Shown in pieces: positions 23,993-35,863 of a stretch of 64,000 bases of DNA. The stretch is taken from assembly GCF_029784155.1 (NCBI RefSeq), contig NC_073692.1, forward strand, positions 423,398,305 through 423,462,304. Reading direction: 5' to 3'. The stretch is from Uranotaenia lowii (Eukaryota > Arthropoda > Insecta > Diptera > Culicidae). Both the position numbers and the translations under genes were made by a program. Position 1 is the first letter of the stretch. Each line of letters opens with the position of its first letter. The notes below the pieces were generated by a model. That model had not been told where the DNA came from and did not search any database. It saw only the letters and a list, made by a program, of their open reading frames with translations.

Positions 23993-24689
23993 TTTTTTTA
24001 ATTTTTTTTTATGAAAGAGTAAAGAAAATGCTACATTTGTATGAAAAACAAATTATGAATTCGTTAATAAATGACTGAACTACACGCAATTGTTTGTGTT
24101 CCAATATTAAATGAAGCAGACTTTAAGAATCATCAGGAGAGTCGAGGCTCGTACCAGCAATTAAAATTATAAGCGAGAAACTATGAGAGGATCGTTAAAA
24201 TATCCAACTTATTTTTTTCCGAAGAGCTGAAAGTTATGCCTAGCTATTAGTTATTTCTGTTAGTTACAGAGATCATAAGCTATAACGCCGATTCCTGACA
24301 ATGAAACATATTATGTTGAGTGGTTGACAAATCTTTCGAAAAACTCTTCAAACAATTTTTAACGGTTGAATCCTTTAATAATACTGCTAATGGCAAGGCA
24401 AATATCAGATTAAAGTATGTATTAACTGGTTGTTTTGTGAAAAATATCATGATTATCCAAAACTTTGCTCCTGTAGAAAAAAACCATAATTTTCAAGACG
24501 AAAATTTTGATTTTCGCTCTTGTTTGTTTAATTCCCAATCTACGAACTCAACTAGCCAAGTATGATTGGCTAACCTAATGATGATTCTGCTACGTTTTTG
24601 TCAGATTTTGCAAAGTGACATTCCAGTTTCATTGACACTGAAATAATAAAGTCTTGTTAATTTCAAAACAGCTCAAAAAATTGCCATGT
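23993..24689. other. 3' flank of the DD37E element and AT-rich DNA
   Basis: An AT-rich tract follows the transposase stop. The right terminus of the transposon should lie here, but it was not located. No genes. Confidence 0.4.
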
Positions 24690-25006
24690 ATAATCAGGAC
24701 TTGCCGGAAAGTTTTTTACAAAAAAAAGGAACGCTCCGGCCTGGTCCGGTTGCCAGGATTTTGTTCAAAAGCCTTAAATCCAATTAAAAATCTTCTGATG
24801 TATTTTGATGGAAAATTAATGTATCGAGTGTTTTTTTTTCATGATCTTTATTCTATAATATTTGGGTTTTGACCAAATTTACCCCGATATTACCCGGTTT
24901 ATGGTTGAACATTTTGTATTCAACTGCCCGAATTTTTCCATGTTTTTAGTTGAAATAGCCCGGCCTGGATACGTGCGGAATATATTCTGACAACCTTATG
25001 CTGAAT
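24690..25006 (+). repeat. CCGGG-rich interspersed family, copy 2
   Basis: The segment carries GGACTTGCCGGAAAG, GGCCTGGTCCGGTTGCCAGG, TTACCCGGTTTATGG, CTGCCCGAATTTTTCC, GCCCGGCCTGGATACGTGC and the terminal CTGACAACCTTATGCTG. The order matches the copies at 17.4 and 31.0 kb. Confidence 0.55.
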
Positions 25007-25109
25007 CCACCAAATTGCTCTCATTTTCTATCAAAATTGGGCCCAAAAGAAGCGAAAATTAATGAAGGATGCAACTACCGAAAGAAAAATTGGACGATGT
25101 ATTGGAGCA

Positions 25110-25800
25110 CTGAATGCAAATCATTTGCCAGATTTGTCTATGCGCTCATGATTAAGGAATAAAGCATTAGACATTTTGAAATTGAACGATTTCGAGTAAA
25201 AATGATCATTGATGATTGATGAACCAACGAACCTTCATGAAATCCCAAAACTGAGTTTTAATCAATTTATTATCTTACATTCATTTAACGATTTTGCAAC
25301 AATTTATACATTCAGAAATAAATAGTTTAAAAAAATTAAATTCTTCAAATTATAGATACTTAAATAAATATCATTACAGCTATTTCTGACACCGCTGAAG
25401 AAAGTCATCCAGTATTTGATATTAAATATTTTTACTCATTTGAGAACTTTGTTGAAGACTGCAAAAGGAAATTGACTAATGTTATGAGAAATATCTATGA
25501 TTCAATTAGGGCTAAATTGAAAAAAAATCGTCAAAATTACCGTTTTTTTAATGAGGAAAAAATAAACAACAAGAAAACTACTGTCACTTTTTTTTCAGAA
25601 GTCAAAACTATTCATGATCTTGGAGAAAATAGATCGTAGAGTTAAAATCTTTAATTTACAAATTTTTGCAATCCTCTACAATTTTGCCAAACAGTACACA
25701 AATTGATTATATGAATTTTTACCCATTTTCCAAAGTTATGCAGAAAGCAAAAGCTGCTAGAAAAAAACTTATTGTATATTTACAATTTGCGCCCTCAGGT
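25110..25800 (+). repeat. Second interspersed family, copy 1
   Basis: It opens with CATTTGCCAGATTTGTCTAT and then carries ACCAACGAACCTTCATGAAA, TCGTCAAAATTACCG, CAGAAGTCAAAACTATTCA and GAAAAAAACTTATTGTATAT. The same landmarks occur in the same order at 61.9-62.5 kb and, less clearly, at 31.9-32.6 kb. There is no open frame, so it is probably an old non-autonomous element or LINE remnant. Confidence 0.5.
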
Positions 25801-27669
25801 TAAACAAAATCAGTTCCCTTCCATGGATAAGTGTAAATTTTGTTGCCATGTATAATTATAAGATAACCTTTATTTCGACCAAAGAAAGCATTTCGATCAA
25901 ACGGATGGTTTTTGAGAAAACCGCATTGTTTACAGTTCCATTTTTAAATGAGCTTAGCTTTAATTTTGCAGAAAATCTGGTTAAATATTCAAACAAAACT
26001 AAAACAAACAGGTAAAAAACGGCGATGATCTATATAAATCAACTTCTATAAAATGAAATCCATTGTTTTGAGTTCGTCTTGGTACATCTTCGTACTTCAA
26101 AATTTGAAATTTTGAAGGGGATGGAAAAATTTAGATGATCATAAGATATCAAAAAAGACAGAACATAAGCTGAAAATATCATAAATTTTCCGAAAATGAT
26201 AAAAATGCTCACCAACGCAACTTGAACGCACAATTTCCGGGTTTGTGGGCGAAACTTTTCGAAAAATTTATGATATTTTCGGCTTATGTTCTTTCTTTTT
26301 TTTTTTTTTGATATCTTATGTTTATCTCAATCATTCCGTCATAATTTGCGTTTTTGTGGGCGTTGCGTTCATGGGCCAATGCATGTGTTTCGAAAAATTA
26401 ATTATATTTACGGCAAATGTTCTTTTTTTATATCTTACTAGCTGATTTACCCGGCCTTGCTCGGGGTTGCATCAAATATAAATCAAAATGAGTCGTTTGA
26501 TCTAACAAAATTTTGGTAGCTTTGTATTCAATATGTTTTACATATTTATTATGAGAAAATTTTACCCATGTTGTGCCATGTATGTAAGCTTTGAAAGTTT
26601 TGTTAGTGTTTTTCAAGTTTTGAATAAGAATATTTACTGTGTTTCTCTTTTTAATATTTTTGAAACACTTATAGTTATGAGGTTCGTATTCATAGACATT
26701 AAAAATAATTTCCCATGAATGCTTTTTTATTTCATCACGAAAAACATTTTATACCCACCCTTTCTTCAAGGAAGCTTGAATAGCTTTGGCCTTTGGTTTT
26801 TTTTTAACTTGTTGAAGACTCATTTTTCATGTTTTCAAATGTTTTTGTACTTTTCGTTGTTTTTCCACACCGTTTTATGATTAGTTTTTCTTAAATGTTC
26901 CAAGTTCCACTAATAATTTTTAAAATGATCTAAAAGAAATTATCTCGAAACCCAAATCGCCCATTTTATGATGTTATATCAAAAGATTTTTTTTCAATTT
27001 TTCTATTCTTGGAAAAAAATCTCATTAATTATTGTTAGGAGTGATAAAGTAAAAATTCTTGGTCGTAGTCGTAGATTGACCGATAAAAACGAATTGTATA
27101 AAACTTAAAACTAAATACTTAATTTCAAATAAAGTTTCTTGCGTTGGATTCGGTTTTTTCAGATAATGCACGTCAAATTTTTGAGTCCTCCATTTAGATT
27201 TCTTGACGGCTTTCAAAGCGTTAAAATCACAGCTCTCAACTTATAACTCTGAATTTAGTTACTTTACCTTTCTCAATGAAGAATTCTGAAAATATGAAAA
27301 TGGTTGGTTCTTAAAAGCTTGATTTTAAGAAATTAGCTTAATCCGTTTTCAGCACTCAACCCAAATTCATAATGAAGATAAATCATTGCATCCATACTTC
27401 ACACACTATATACTTTTATAGACTCCAAAGCCCTGCAGCAGTGGTAGGGAGTACTTTGAAAATCACTACAATTCAAGTCAATACATACTTTACAGGTTAG
27501 TTGTATTTTTCAGTCCGAAATGTTAGCTCATTATTGCATCCAAAATTCTCGTATCTAACGGTACCACGTGCTTTCAGTAGTAGAAAGCACAAAAAACACC
27601 CGCCAAAATTTCCCCTTTTAAATCTTTAACGTTCAGCAAGCTTTGATTTGCTTTCCAGTACACGTGAAC
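25801..27669. other. AT-rich DNA with a small inverted repeat and a retroelement-like edge
   Basis: At 26140-26197 and 26254-26320 there is an inverted repeat with arms of about 57 bp (CATAAGATATCAAAAAA, then CATAAGC/CTGAAAATATCATAAA). A weaker third copy is in direct orientation near 26390-26440. At 26440 the phrase CTAGCTGATTTACCCGGCC resembles the CTAGCTGATCCCATACG at 58624, a motif common at the edge of arthropod retroelement repeats. The rest shows nothing. Confidence 0.45.
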
Positions 27670-28145
27670 TTTGGACGGTCGCCAAAGTAACGTAACGTGA
27701 TGGTGTGGGGTGCTTTTCTTGGGGTGGGGTGGGCAATTTGGTAAAAATTGACGGAATCATGACAGCTGAGTCATATTGCAATATCTTTCGAAAAAAACCT
27801 TGAGGTATCCCTCATCAAGACGGGCCTCGAATAGCGCTTCGTTTTACAGCAGGATAACGATCCGTAGCATACGGCCAATCTGACGAAGTTATTTTTCCAT
27901 TTCTGCCGCATCAAACCCCTTGAATGGCCCCCACAAAGTTCTGATCTGAACCCCATCGAAAATCTGTGGGCCATCCTCGATGCTCTGATTGATAATACTG
28001 GTGTGACAAATAAAAGTACTTATTTTGATGCCCTGGAGCATGCGTGGGAAGAACTCGACCCACAACACCTCCACAACCTTGTTGAAAGTGTGCCGAAGCG
28101 CTGGCAGGAGGTGTTGAAGGCTGAAGGAGGCCATACCCATTATTA
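27670..28145 (+). pseudogene. Tc1-like (DD34E-type) transposase remnant, C-terminal half
   Basis: Translation in shifting frames gives the VMVWG block, an LQQDNDP block with a TAG where Tc1 proteins have the Lys of DPKHTA, and then SSDLNPIENLW and a conserved helical C-terminus ending at TAA 28143-28145. The DNDP and PIENLW motifs are the second and third catalytic acidic motifs of Tc1 transposases. The N-terminal DNA-binding half and first catalytic Asp are absent. There are several stops and at least one frameshift. It is not a DD37E copy: the spacing between the acidic motifs is about 32-34. Confidence 0.85.
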
Positions 28146-28191
28146 AATCGTTCTTGTTTGCCTTCAGTTTGAATTATTTGAAGCTGTACTG

Positions 28192-28417
28192 ATCTGGACA
28201 CTTTATTTTGCCCCTGTTTTTTTATGGAATATTAACTGTTTTTTATCTATCAGAAAAACTTTCTTTTTTTTCCAGCGCAACATTAACAAAAATTGGAAAG
28301 AACATAATAAACAATATTTTAAAAATGATTACAATGTGTTTTCGTTGAATTTTAACCAGAAAAATAAAAGAAATTGAAAAAAAATTATTTGGACACTTTA
28401 TTTTGCCCCTCACTGTA
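28192..28417 (+). repeat. Tc1 right terminus with two direct repeats (IR/DR-like)
   Basis: TGGACACTTTATTTTGCCCC occurs at about 28195 and again at 28389, 195 bp apart. The outer copy runs into CTCACTG and then TA (28416-28417), matching the CAGTG...TA terminus of Tc1 elements read in reverse. Paired direct repeats inside one inverted repeat are the IR/DR layout known from some Tc1-like transposons. The left terminus was not found. Confidence 0.75.
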
Positions 28418-28595
28418 ATGGCAGATTTTATTTTCCTGATAAATTTTTACATAAGATGTACTATTTTAGATCATTGAACCTACGGCTTCAAGTTTGAACA
28501 ATTAAAAATAGTTTTTTACAGAATCTAAGAAGAAGGATAGAATTACGAAATACAGGTTGCAAATGTATTCGAGTTTCCAGTTTATGTATTCCGCA

Positions 28596-28787
28596 TTTCT
28601 TTTTTGTTTCGATTATAGTCGTTTTAACATCTTTATGTCATTCGCGACTTGTATCAACGATGCAGTTGGCGGAAAGTCATTAAAAAACTTATCCGGTACA
28701 ACTATGATCGACGTTTACTCTTGGGCTCGAACTCACGGACATCGGCTCAGGAAGCAACTGACTTGCCAACAAAACTATATCACAAGC
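28596..28787 (-). mobile_element. tRNA-derived SINE, copy 2 (inverted)
   Basis: This is the reverse complement of the SINE at 21328-21525: B-box complement GGCTCGAAC at 28724-28732, body phrase AGTTGGCGG, and a tail of T-rich sequence at 28596-28610. The A box is damaged (TAGCTCAG is replaced), so this copy is older or inactive. The best match ends near CTATAT at about 28780. Confidence 0.82.
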
Positions 28788-28799
28788 CCTGTATTCCGC

Positions 28800-30420
28800 A
28801 TACTGGATAATTTCCCTCTTCAGGTGCATATTCCTCCGAATGACCCTACTCCAATAGATCCGTTATAGCTTCCTTTAACTTCTCGAGGCATTCCATGTGC
28901 CCTCTAAGTAGTAAATGATCACGTAAAAGTTTCTGATATGCAGTAGTTTGAAAGTAGCGAAATTCTGATACTGTCGGTGAAACCTATTCGAAGACCGTAC
29001 TATTGATTTTACTGTTCAAAAATATAAACTACTTCCATTGTCGATCAGTCCACTTTAAAGTGCACGAAAATTCACTCTCTTGCTCCATAAATCATAACGC
29101 GATCAACTGTAATTGCTGTTGAATCCCGAGCAAGTCCATCGGTCCGATAGATATTTATAGCTTTATAGTGGGAATTTCACGTTCATTCTCTTTCGCTGCT
29201 GCTTGAAGCTTGAAGCCACGTGTACCCAATTCGGCCAATCGTACGGCAAATAGTAATCACCAATAATGGGTTATATTTAATTTTCGGGAAAAATCTCCTC
29301 GCACGCGAAAACAAAATATGACATCCTGCCTTCAACTGAAGGCGGGAGCCTAGAGTAGTGCGATATTGAAACCTTCGTCCTCTGCCCGATTCCGATTTTT
29401 CGGTGGGCGAGTTGAGGGTCTTACGCTCGCTCTGACGATTCGATTGTTCTTTGGCAACATGAATGAGTGATTGTATGAATGGACGGAGGCAGTGGAAGTT
29501 AAGGAAAAAAATTGGTTCGTGCTCGATGATAATCGAGCTATTTTAACATTGCAATAAATCATAAAAAGCACTTCATGGGACGCGTTCACTTCTATTATTG
29601 GGTTTTGTTTTGCTTATGTCAGTTGATATACTTCAATAAGTATGTTTGAAGAGATTGTCTTATTTTAAAACCGGCATCACAAAGTTGTTTTGTTAAGATT
29701 CGATAGACTTTTAGCTTTCAATCGTTAGGTTTGTCGTTGTTTAAATAGAAAGAACAAGTTTTGTGATCCTGATCAGTTGTGATAAACTTCGACTTGATTG
29801 ACATTTGTTAAAGTGTCATGAATAAAAATTGATAATAATAATAATAATTAGATATAATGATTTCTAAGTGAATTTTAAATTGCCATTTATTTAGAAAGCT
29901 TTTTACTATGTTTTGAGATAATCTTAAGATTCGCCATTCACTAAATTTCAATTTGGTACTCAAGAATACTACAGTTACATCACAGTTCTCTTAAAATTAA
30001 CAATAAACCGTTCATAGAGCCTGATAAACGATTCCATTTGCAAATCTTACAGTTCTACTCAGTGAGCAATAAAAAAAAGAAATGCGAGAAGGTACCATTC
30101 ATTGTTGTATTTGTCGTTCAACAGTGGCGTCTATCGATGTTTTCTCGCTTTTCGGCTTCAAAAAATCACATTCTTTTGGCGCGTAGGTTGGAAGGTATCT
30201 TCTCGTTTGTTTGCGAAGACGAAAAGACACAAGCAAAATGTTTATGTTCCTTCGGTTTTGTGCAGCACCGTACAACAACTGAAGCTTTGAGCAGGAAACA
30301 AAATAAAAAGTAGGTACACTTTCAGGAAAGCTCACACATTCCAGTTTCACATTCGTCGGTTTTTTTTACAAATTCATCTTTCTGGTGGAATGGAAGCGAT
30401 AAACTTATGTGAATGGTTCT
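28800..30420. other. GC-richer unique island, no recognised gene
   Basis: Composition is balanced in 28800-29600 and again near 30050-30350. ORFs on both strands are short and without motifs (79 residues minus at 29350-29589, 91 plus at 30038-30313). Candidate regulatory or untranslated host sequence. Confidence 0.4.
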
Positions 30421-30990
30421 ATCGTCTAAAATTATCGTTAACGCACATTTTGGTACTTATATTTTTATAACATTTTTTGGAAGATTTTGGCGTCCTGAAC
30501 TCGAATCATTTGGCACCTAAAGAAAATGTACATTTTATGGCCTTGTGTCATTAGTTATACAAAGAACAAATTTTTCTACGAATTGGAACACGACATATCC
30601 AATTAAAATCTGATTATATCTGTATATGTACTTGGGGACTATGCACTGAACTGATAAATGTGAAATTTGGTATAGGGGAATTGTAAAGGCAGGAGATGAT
30701 TTCTTCTAACAGTTATGAACCCGTTTAACGTGTTAAGAACCCGTCCATGGGAGGGGGAGAGGTTTTTATAAATTCAATTGAAGGGTTTATAGAACAACAT
30801 GTCTAATTCTGCATTGAAAGCTTAAACTTACAATGAGCAGGTTGGGTATTGAGTGTTTTTCTTTAAAAACGAACACACACATATAGGATCTCAGAGAAAC
30901 TTCATGTTTCTTTGAAGATATCTAAATTCGACCTAAGACTAGAGCGTTCATCTTTCAAGAATTAATGGCTAGTTGATGATCATGTTGATG
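30421..30990. other. AT-rich DNA, nothing recognised
   Basis: No open frames or repeats that can be supported. Confidence 0.45.
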
Positions 30991-30992
30991 CT

Positions 30993-31332
30993 AACATAAG
31001 GTTGTTAGAACAGACAAACCGGGCAACTTTTTTTTTGTAAAAAACCGGGCCAAATCTCGGCATTTGATTTCAAAAACGAACACCAGAAATCCGGGCAAAT
31101 TTCGTCAAAATCCAGAAATTACTCCACAAGAAATAAAAAAAAATTATTTTTTTTCATAAAAATTTATCTTGAGATATTGAATCACATTCAAGGCTTCCAA
31201 AAAACCCTTCCATAATTATATTCATAAAACATTCTCAAAAAATTTTGTTTTGGAGGTGGGGCCAAACCGAGCTGGGCCGGACTGTTCCCAAATTGTGTGA
31301 ATTCGGATAAAACCGGGTAACCTTATGCTAAC
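30993..31332. repeat. CCGGG-rich interspersed family, copy 3, with terminal inverted repeats
   Basis: The left end is CTAACATAAGGTTGTTAGA, and the reverse complement of the right end is GTTAGCATAAGGTTACCCGG. It contains AAACCGGGC, AATCCGGGCAAATTTCGTC and GGGCCGGACTGTTCCC. This copy shows best that the family is TIR-bounded. Confidence 0.6.
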
Positions 31333-31339
31333 ACCACCA

Positions 31340-31440
31340 GTCAAGAGAAAGAGTACGTATGCCGTGACCGACACTCGATCTCATTACCTCTTTCTTGGAA
31401 GACTCAAACGCTATCCTCTAGGCCACGGTCGGTGGCGGCT
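31340..31440 (-). mobile_element. tRNA-derived SINE or tRNA pseudogene
   Basis: On the minus strand an A-box-like TGGCCTAGAGG (ending at 31424) and a B-box-like GATCGAGTGTC (31370-31380) are 44 bp apart start to start, exactly the tRNA spacing. CCGTG upstream and CACGG downstream can pair as an acceptor-like stem. The anticodon arm is not clear and no poly-A tail is visible. It is distinct from the SINE at 21.3 kb. Confidence 0.6.
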
Positions 31441-31909
31441 GACTGATCAATAAGGAACTGATAGTTATAAAAATAAGGAATTCCCAGTTTTGTTATGAAT
31501 ATTGAAAGCACGAAACATATATAACTTTTTTTAACATTGCGCATTGAAATTTAGCTTTGCAGCTGCTTCATCAAACAATTTAAAATTTCAGACTTATAGG
31601 CTATTATTTTTTTTAAAACACAAAAAAGGATTGAAAAACCAAAACAAAATTATTGAAAAAAATTCAAAAAAAAAAAATGAAAAAAATGGCATAAACATGT
31701 GGTTAAAACTTAAACAAAAAGTGCCATGAAATTCGGTAAATTTATTTGAAAATTATAGTATGACAATGAAAAGGGTAAGTTTTTTTTTAACAATTTAAAA
31801 AGAAATTTGTTCGATAAGAACATTTTTCCGTTTTGAAAAGTTATTTAAAGAATTAAATGGGTTACTCAAGAAAAACCAGCAGTTTTGAGTCTGCTTTTTA
31901 AAAATTTGG

Positions 31910-32570
31910 TAGATTTTGGATCCTGTAATAGAATCTTTTGTCAGATTTTGTCTTTCACCTCTTAATTTGGTGGAATGATATTTTTGAGTTTTGAAAAGAA
32001 GTTGTCTTGAGTTTTAAGTGAAATGAAATCAATCATTGATGACCGATAAATGAACCAATCTATAAAAATGGATTCTAAATCAGTTTGTTATTACTACTGT
32101 ATTTAATAAAAAAATATAATGTTTTTAATATTGGAAAATGATTTAAAAAAGTTAAATTGCACAACTTTTAAAAAATTGTTAATATATCACAACAAGATGA
32201 CTGACATAACTTAAGAAAATATTAAATAAAATAACAAATTTATTGCATTTTAAAAATTTGTTTACTCCTGCAAAATGATTTTATGTTTGCTTAAAAAAAA
32301 TTTCTAAAATTCAACTGAGTTTTTTTTAAATCATAAGAATTCCTGTATTTAACAAACAGAAATCATCAATATTTTTATTCGCAGAAGTTTGAAGTACTTG
32401 CTGTGTTTAGGAAAGTTGATAATTGGTTTGAAGCATTTATTTTGAATTTTTGAAATTTATGGTTTTGCAGACATTTCTTTAATGATTTTTTTCCCTATTT
32501 TCAAAGTTAATTTCAAAAATTAAAGGTGATAGAAAAAAACTAATTGCATATTTGAATTGAGGACACCCAA
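31910..32570 (+). repeat. Second interspersed family, copy 2
   Basis: It shares TTTTGTCAGATTTTGTCTTT, ATCATTGATGACCGATAAAT, a CAGTTTGTTATTA block and the closing AACTAATTGCATATTTGAAT with the copies at 25.1 and 61.9 kb. More diverged than those. Confidence 0.4.
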
Positions 32571-33539
32571 AATAATCATAGGTATAAAAAATTTTTGTAC
32601 CTTGAAAAAAAAAATGAGAATTTTGTGGTCTCGTTTAATTTATCACAACTTTTGACTGAGTATGTTGAGTTGAGCTCTTCGAAGAACAAGAAATTTTTCA
32701 AATTGAGTTTAAAATTAGTTTTTTTGAAAATCTTTTGCATGTTAGCATAACTTAACATACTTGATTTTTTATAAACGATTAGTAAAAATGGATACTATGA
32801 TTAAGACTTTTTTTTTGCGAATCCTTTTGACTATTGTGAGTATTGAACACCTGAAGTGAAATTGATATTCGATAAGGTTGTGTGGTTAAAGTGGTTGGTT
32901 TCAAATTCTGAAATCATTCAGTTTAATCCTCTTCTCAAGATAAATGTTGGTTAATCGCCGCAATGTATTGTTGTTTAATTTTACCGACGTTTTTGTCCGA
33001 AAAACGTTGACAAAATTCAACAACATTCTTAAGATAGGGTTTTTGTGTGTCGAGTTTTGAGTGTCAAAACAAATGATATATTAATCTGGAATTTAAACAA
33101 ACATTTAAAAATAATTTTCAATTCGTCAAGGTCATAATTTTTTTTCCTCTTAGCTGCCCACCACACTCTCCCACACCAAGAAGCTCATTTGAGCCCCCTG
33201 GTAATGAACGCTAGCTGTTCTCAGCACGTCTGGCAGTAAAAGGGAATCAAGCAATTTAAGCATGCTGAGAACCTAAAAAAAATATTTAAACGAGGAAATG
33301 TAACGATACAACAACTAAATTACTACATGAATCTCAGTGGAAAGATAATTCCATTAAGAGATTCATGCGTTTCTATTATTAAAGATACAGACAAACAAAA
33401 TATAATTAAATGAATTGAAAATATGAAATAAAACTAGTTGAATTATTTAATATGCTAAGAAAATTTCAAAAAGGTGTCTAATTAACTCTAAAAAAGTGAT
33501 TGGCTGAACATCAAATTAAATTTTCTTTGAAATATTGCA
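32571..33539. other. AT-rich DNA, nothing recognised
   Basis: A short GC-richer patch at 33150-33270 has no recognised content. No genes. Confidence 0.45.
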
Positions 33540-35710
33540 TTAGTTTGTTCTTGAAATGGTTCCAATACGTTACGTGTTTTATATCAGAAGGAAAACTATT
33601 AAATTTTGTTGGTCTAATGAACGAAATTCGTCGCTATCCACGAGAAGTGGAGGACGCGCTGTGTATCAAATGATAAGAATGTCGGGTATTATGGATGCGT
33701 GTTCCTGGAGTGAACCTTATGCTTTGATTTCTATTTAATAAACGCAAGTTATCAAATACATAGATAATAGTTTGAAGGTCAGTTAAGTGAGTGGTAAAAT
33801 ATTGTGCGAACTGTTGGAATAAATTGAATTGGTTGAATAAAGCAAGGGATGATGAGAATATATGAAGGCGAAATAAAACTTTAACAAGACGTGAAACAAA
33901 TGCTTTGAACCTCCATAGAATTCCGCTATAAGATGATATCTTTTTTTTTTTCAAATGATGTATGTGATTGCTCCATAATCAAGTTTCACCCAAGAATAAT
34001 TCCCAAATATTCACTCTATTGTGCCTATTAATACTCTATATATCCCAAATATTAAAAGTTGATTACCCTTTCGGTTGCAATACCCGAGAAATTTGGATCA
34101 TAATGTTGTTTGATTTTTTTACGAAAAGAGCGGAAAATCATGTACTTTGTATTAGTAAGGTTAAGTGTCAAAAGATTTGAGGAAAAGTATTTATGGAAAA
34201 CTTTCAAATCTTCTTCCATATGCATAATCAAGTTGTTTGGACATACGCCGGAATTGAAAAAGGGCTGTATCATGTTGCCAGTTTGTCATTGTTTTCTGTT
34301 TTTTTCAAAAAGACGGGGATGCCGTGCAGGGGAAGTCGACTAACAGCATATATGTACAGTAAGAAAAAGAGAGACCCTAAATTGCTGCCCTGCAAAACAC
34401 CGAGAGAGCTCGTTGCATCTCCTAATCAAACAAATTGATTTACTCCATAACACTCTAGTTTTTCAATAAAATTTCGTGTTCGAGTGTGTCGAAGGCTTTT
34501 TTTTAAATCAACGAAAAGAACACCTACAATATTCCTTGAATCAATTTTTTCGATCACAAAGTCCGATATCTCACAGATGGTTGTCAGTGTACTGGAACCA
34601 GATTTGAAACCGTATTGTAGATTGTAAAGTACGTTATTGCGATCCAGAAAAGTATTCATTCTATTTATCAGAAGTTTTTCAAAAATCTTACTGCAGACAC
34701 TGAGTGTTGAGATTGGGCGGTAATTACTTACTTCGAGAGGGTCATCGGATTTTAAAATTGATATAACTTTTGCGGTTTTCAAACATTTAGAATAGATACC
34801 TAATACTAAAATCTTATTAAAACATTCCGAAATGATGCGAGAAAAAGATAAATCATGATTCTTCATCATATGTGTAGGGAATTTATCGGGACCAGCACTT
34901 CTTTAATTATCAAGTGATTTAATGACATTGATGACCTCATTAGCTGATGATGAAAGCAAGAATAGAGAATTTGAAACACGGTTGTTGTCAGCGCGGTCAG
35001 GAAAGGAAACTCCGTTTTGTGAGCAAATGCTACAACTGCATGATAAAGTTTATTAGTTGATGGATTATGGTTGATTGTGTATTTATACGTACAATATTTC
35101 ATTATTTCATACATCGCTTTCCCGAACCTATGCTACAACGGTATTGATTTTAGATGCTTTCTGTAAGGCGGGAAGTTAGTAAGCGTGTATTAGGTTATGA
35201 TTTTGTAGTCGTCAAACCTGCTTTTATAATTCACTTGACTACGTAAATTTTGCTTATTTCAATTATGAAATCTAACTGTCGACTTTCAAATGTCGCAAAG
35301 AAATCTAAATAATATTTGAGGGAAAGTTAGTTTATGAAATTTAGTATGAGAGCTTATTATAATTTACGTAGTCCACTCGATGAGGCTGCAGAATTGAAAT
35401 AGGCAGTAATTTGACTGGTCATTGCAGATGTCAAATCTTTTCGACCTGTGTCTGCTATGATGATGCTCGTCTCTGTCGCGGCAGTCCAGATGCTTTGGTA
35501 GTGTCTTCGATTTCCAACAACGGTCAACATTTGATAGACTACTGCTAGTAGAATCAACAGTAATATTATTTGCTAGCGATTTTCCAATGCTGGTGAAATA
35601 ACGAATGAATATATTACATACTTCGGTTTGATTTTCTACAACCTTATCGTTGTCAGTTAAGTTTATAATAGGATTATCAAATAACCTACCAAGTATTGAG
35701 TTGATTTTTC
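33540..35710 (-). pseudogene. Non-LTR retrotransposon ORF2 remnant (reverse transcriptase)
   Basis: Reading 35710 down to 33540, fragments of one ORF2 appear in order but in different frames. First is a linker region with RKINSILG and CNIFIRYFTSIGKSLA (about 35700-35560). Then comes the RT palm (34869-34426) with AKVISILKSDD, SNYRPISTLSVCSKIFEKL, LQYGFKSGSSTL and the catalytic-Asp block GVLFVDLKK. Next is a GVLQGSNLGSLFFLLYI block near 34400, then the thumb with LLTLNLTNTKYMIF (34273-34052), and last a C-terminal SYSGILWRFKAFV segment (33954-33634). The YADD box is not found and about 25 residues before GVLQGS appear deleted. There are many stops and frameshifts, so this is long dead. The clade is undecided. 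Its 5' edge meets the second DD37E transposon. Confidence 0.88.
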
Positions 35711-35863
35711 TGGAGTGTATCGAAAATTAACTATAGACATATTTGGACCTTCTACTTACTAATGCGTGAACGCGCACAACTGTGCTCACCTGTATTTAGC
35801 ATCTTGATCTGTCAAGAGTGCACCAACGCTTTGTTTACGTTTGAAACATTCGTTTCTCTCAAA

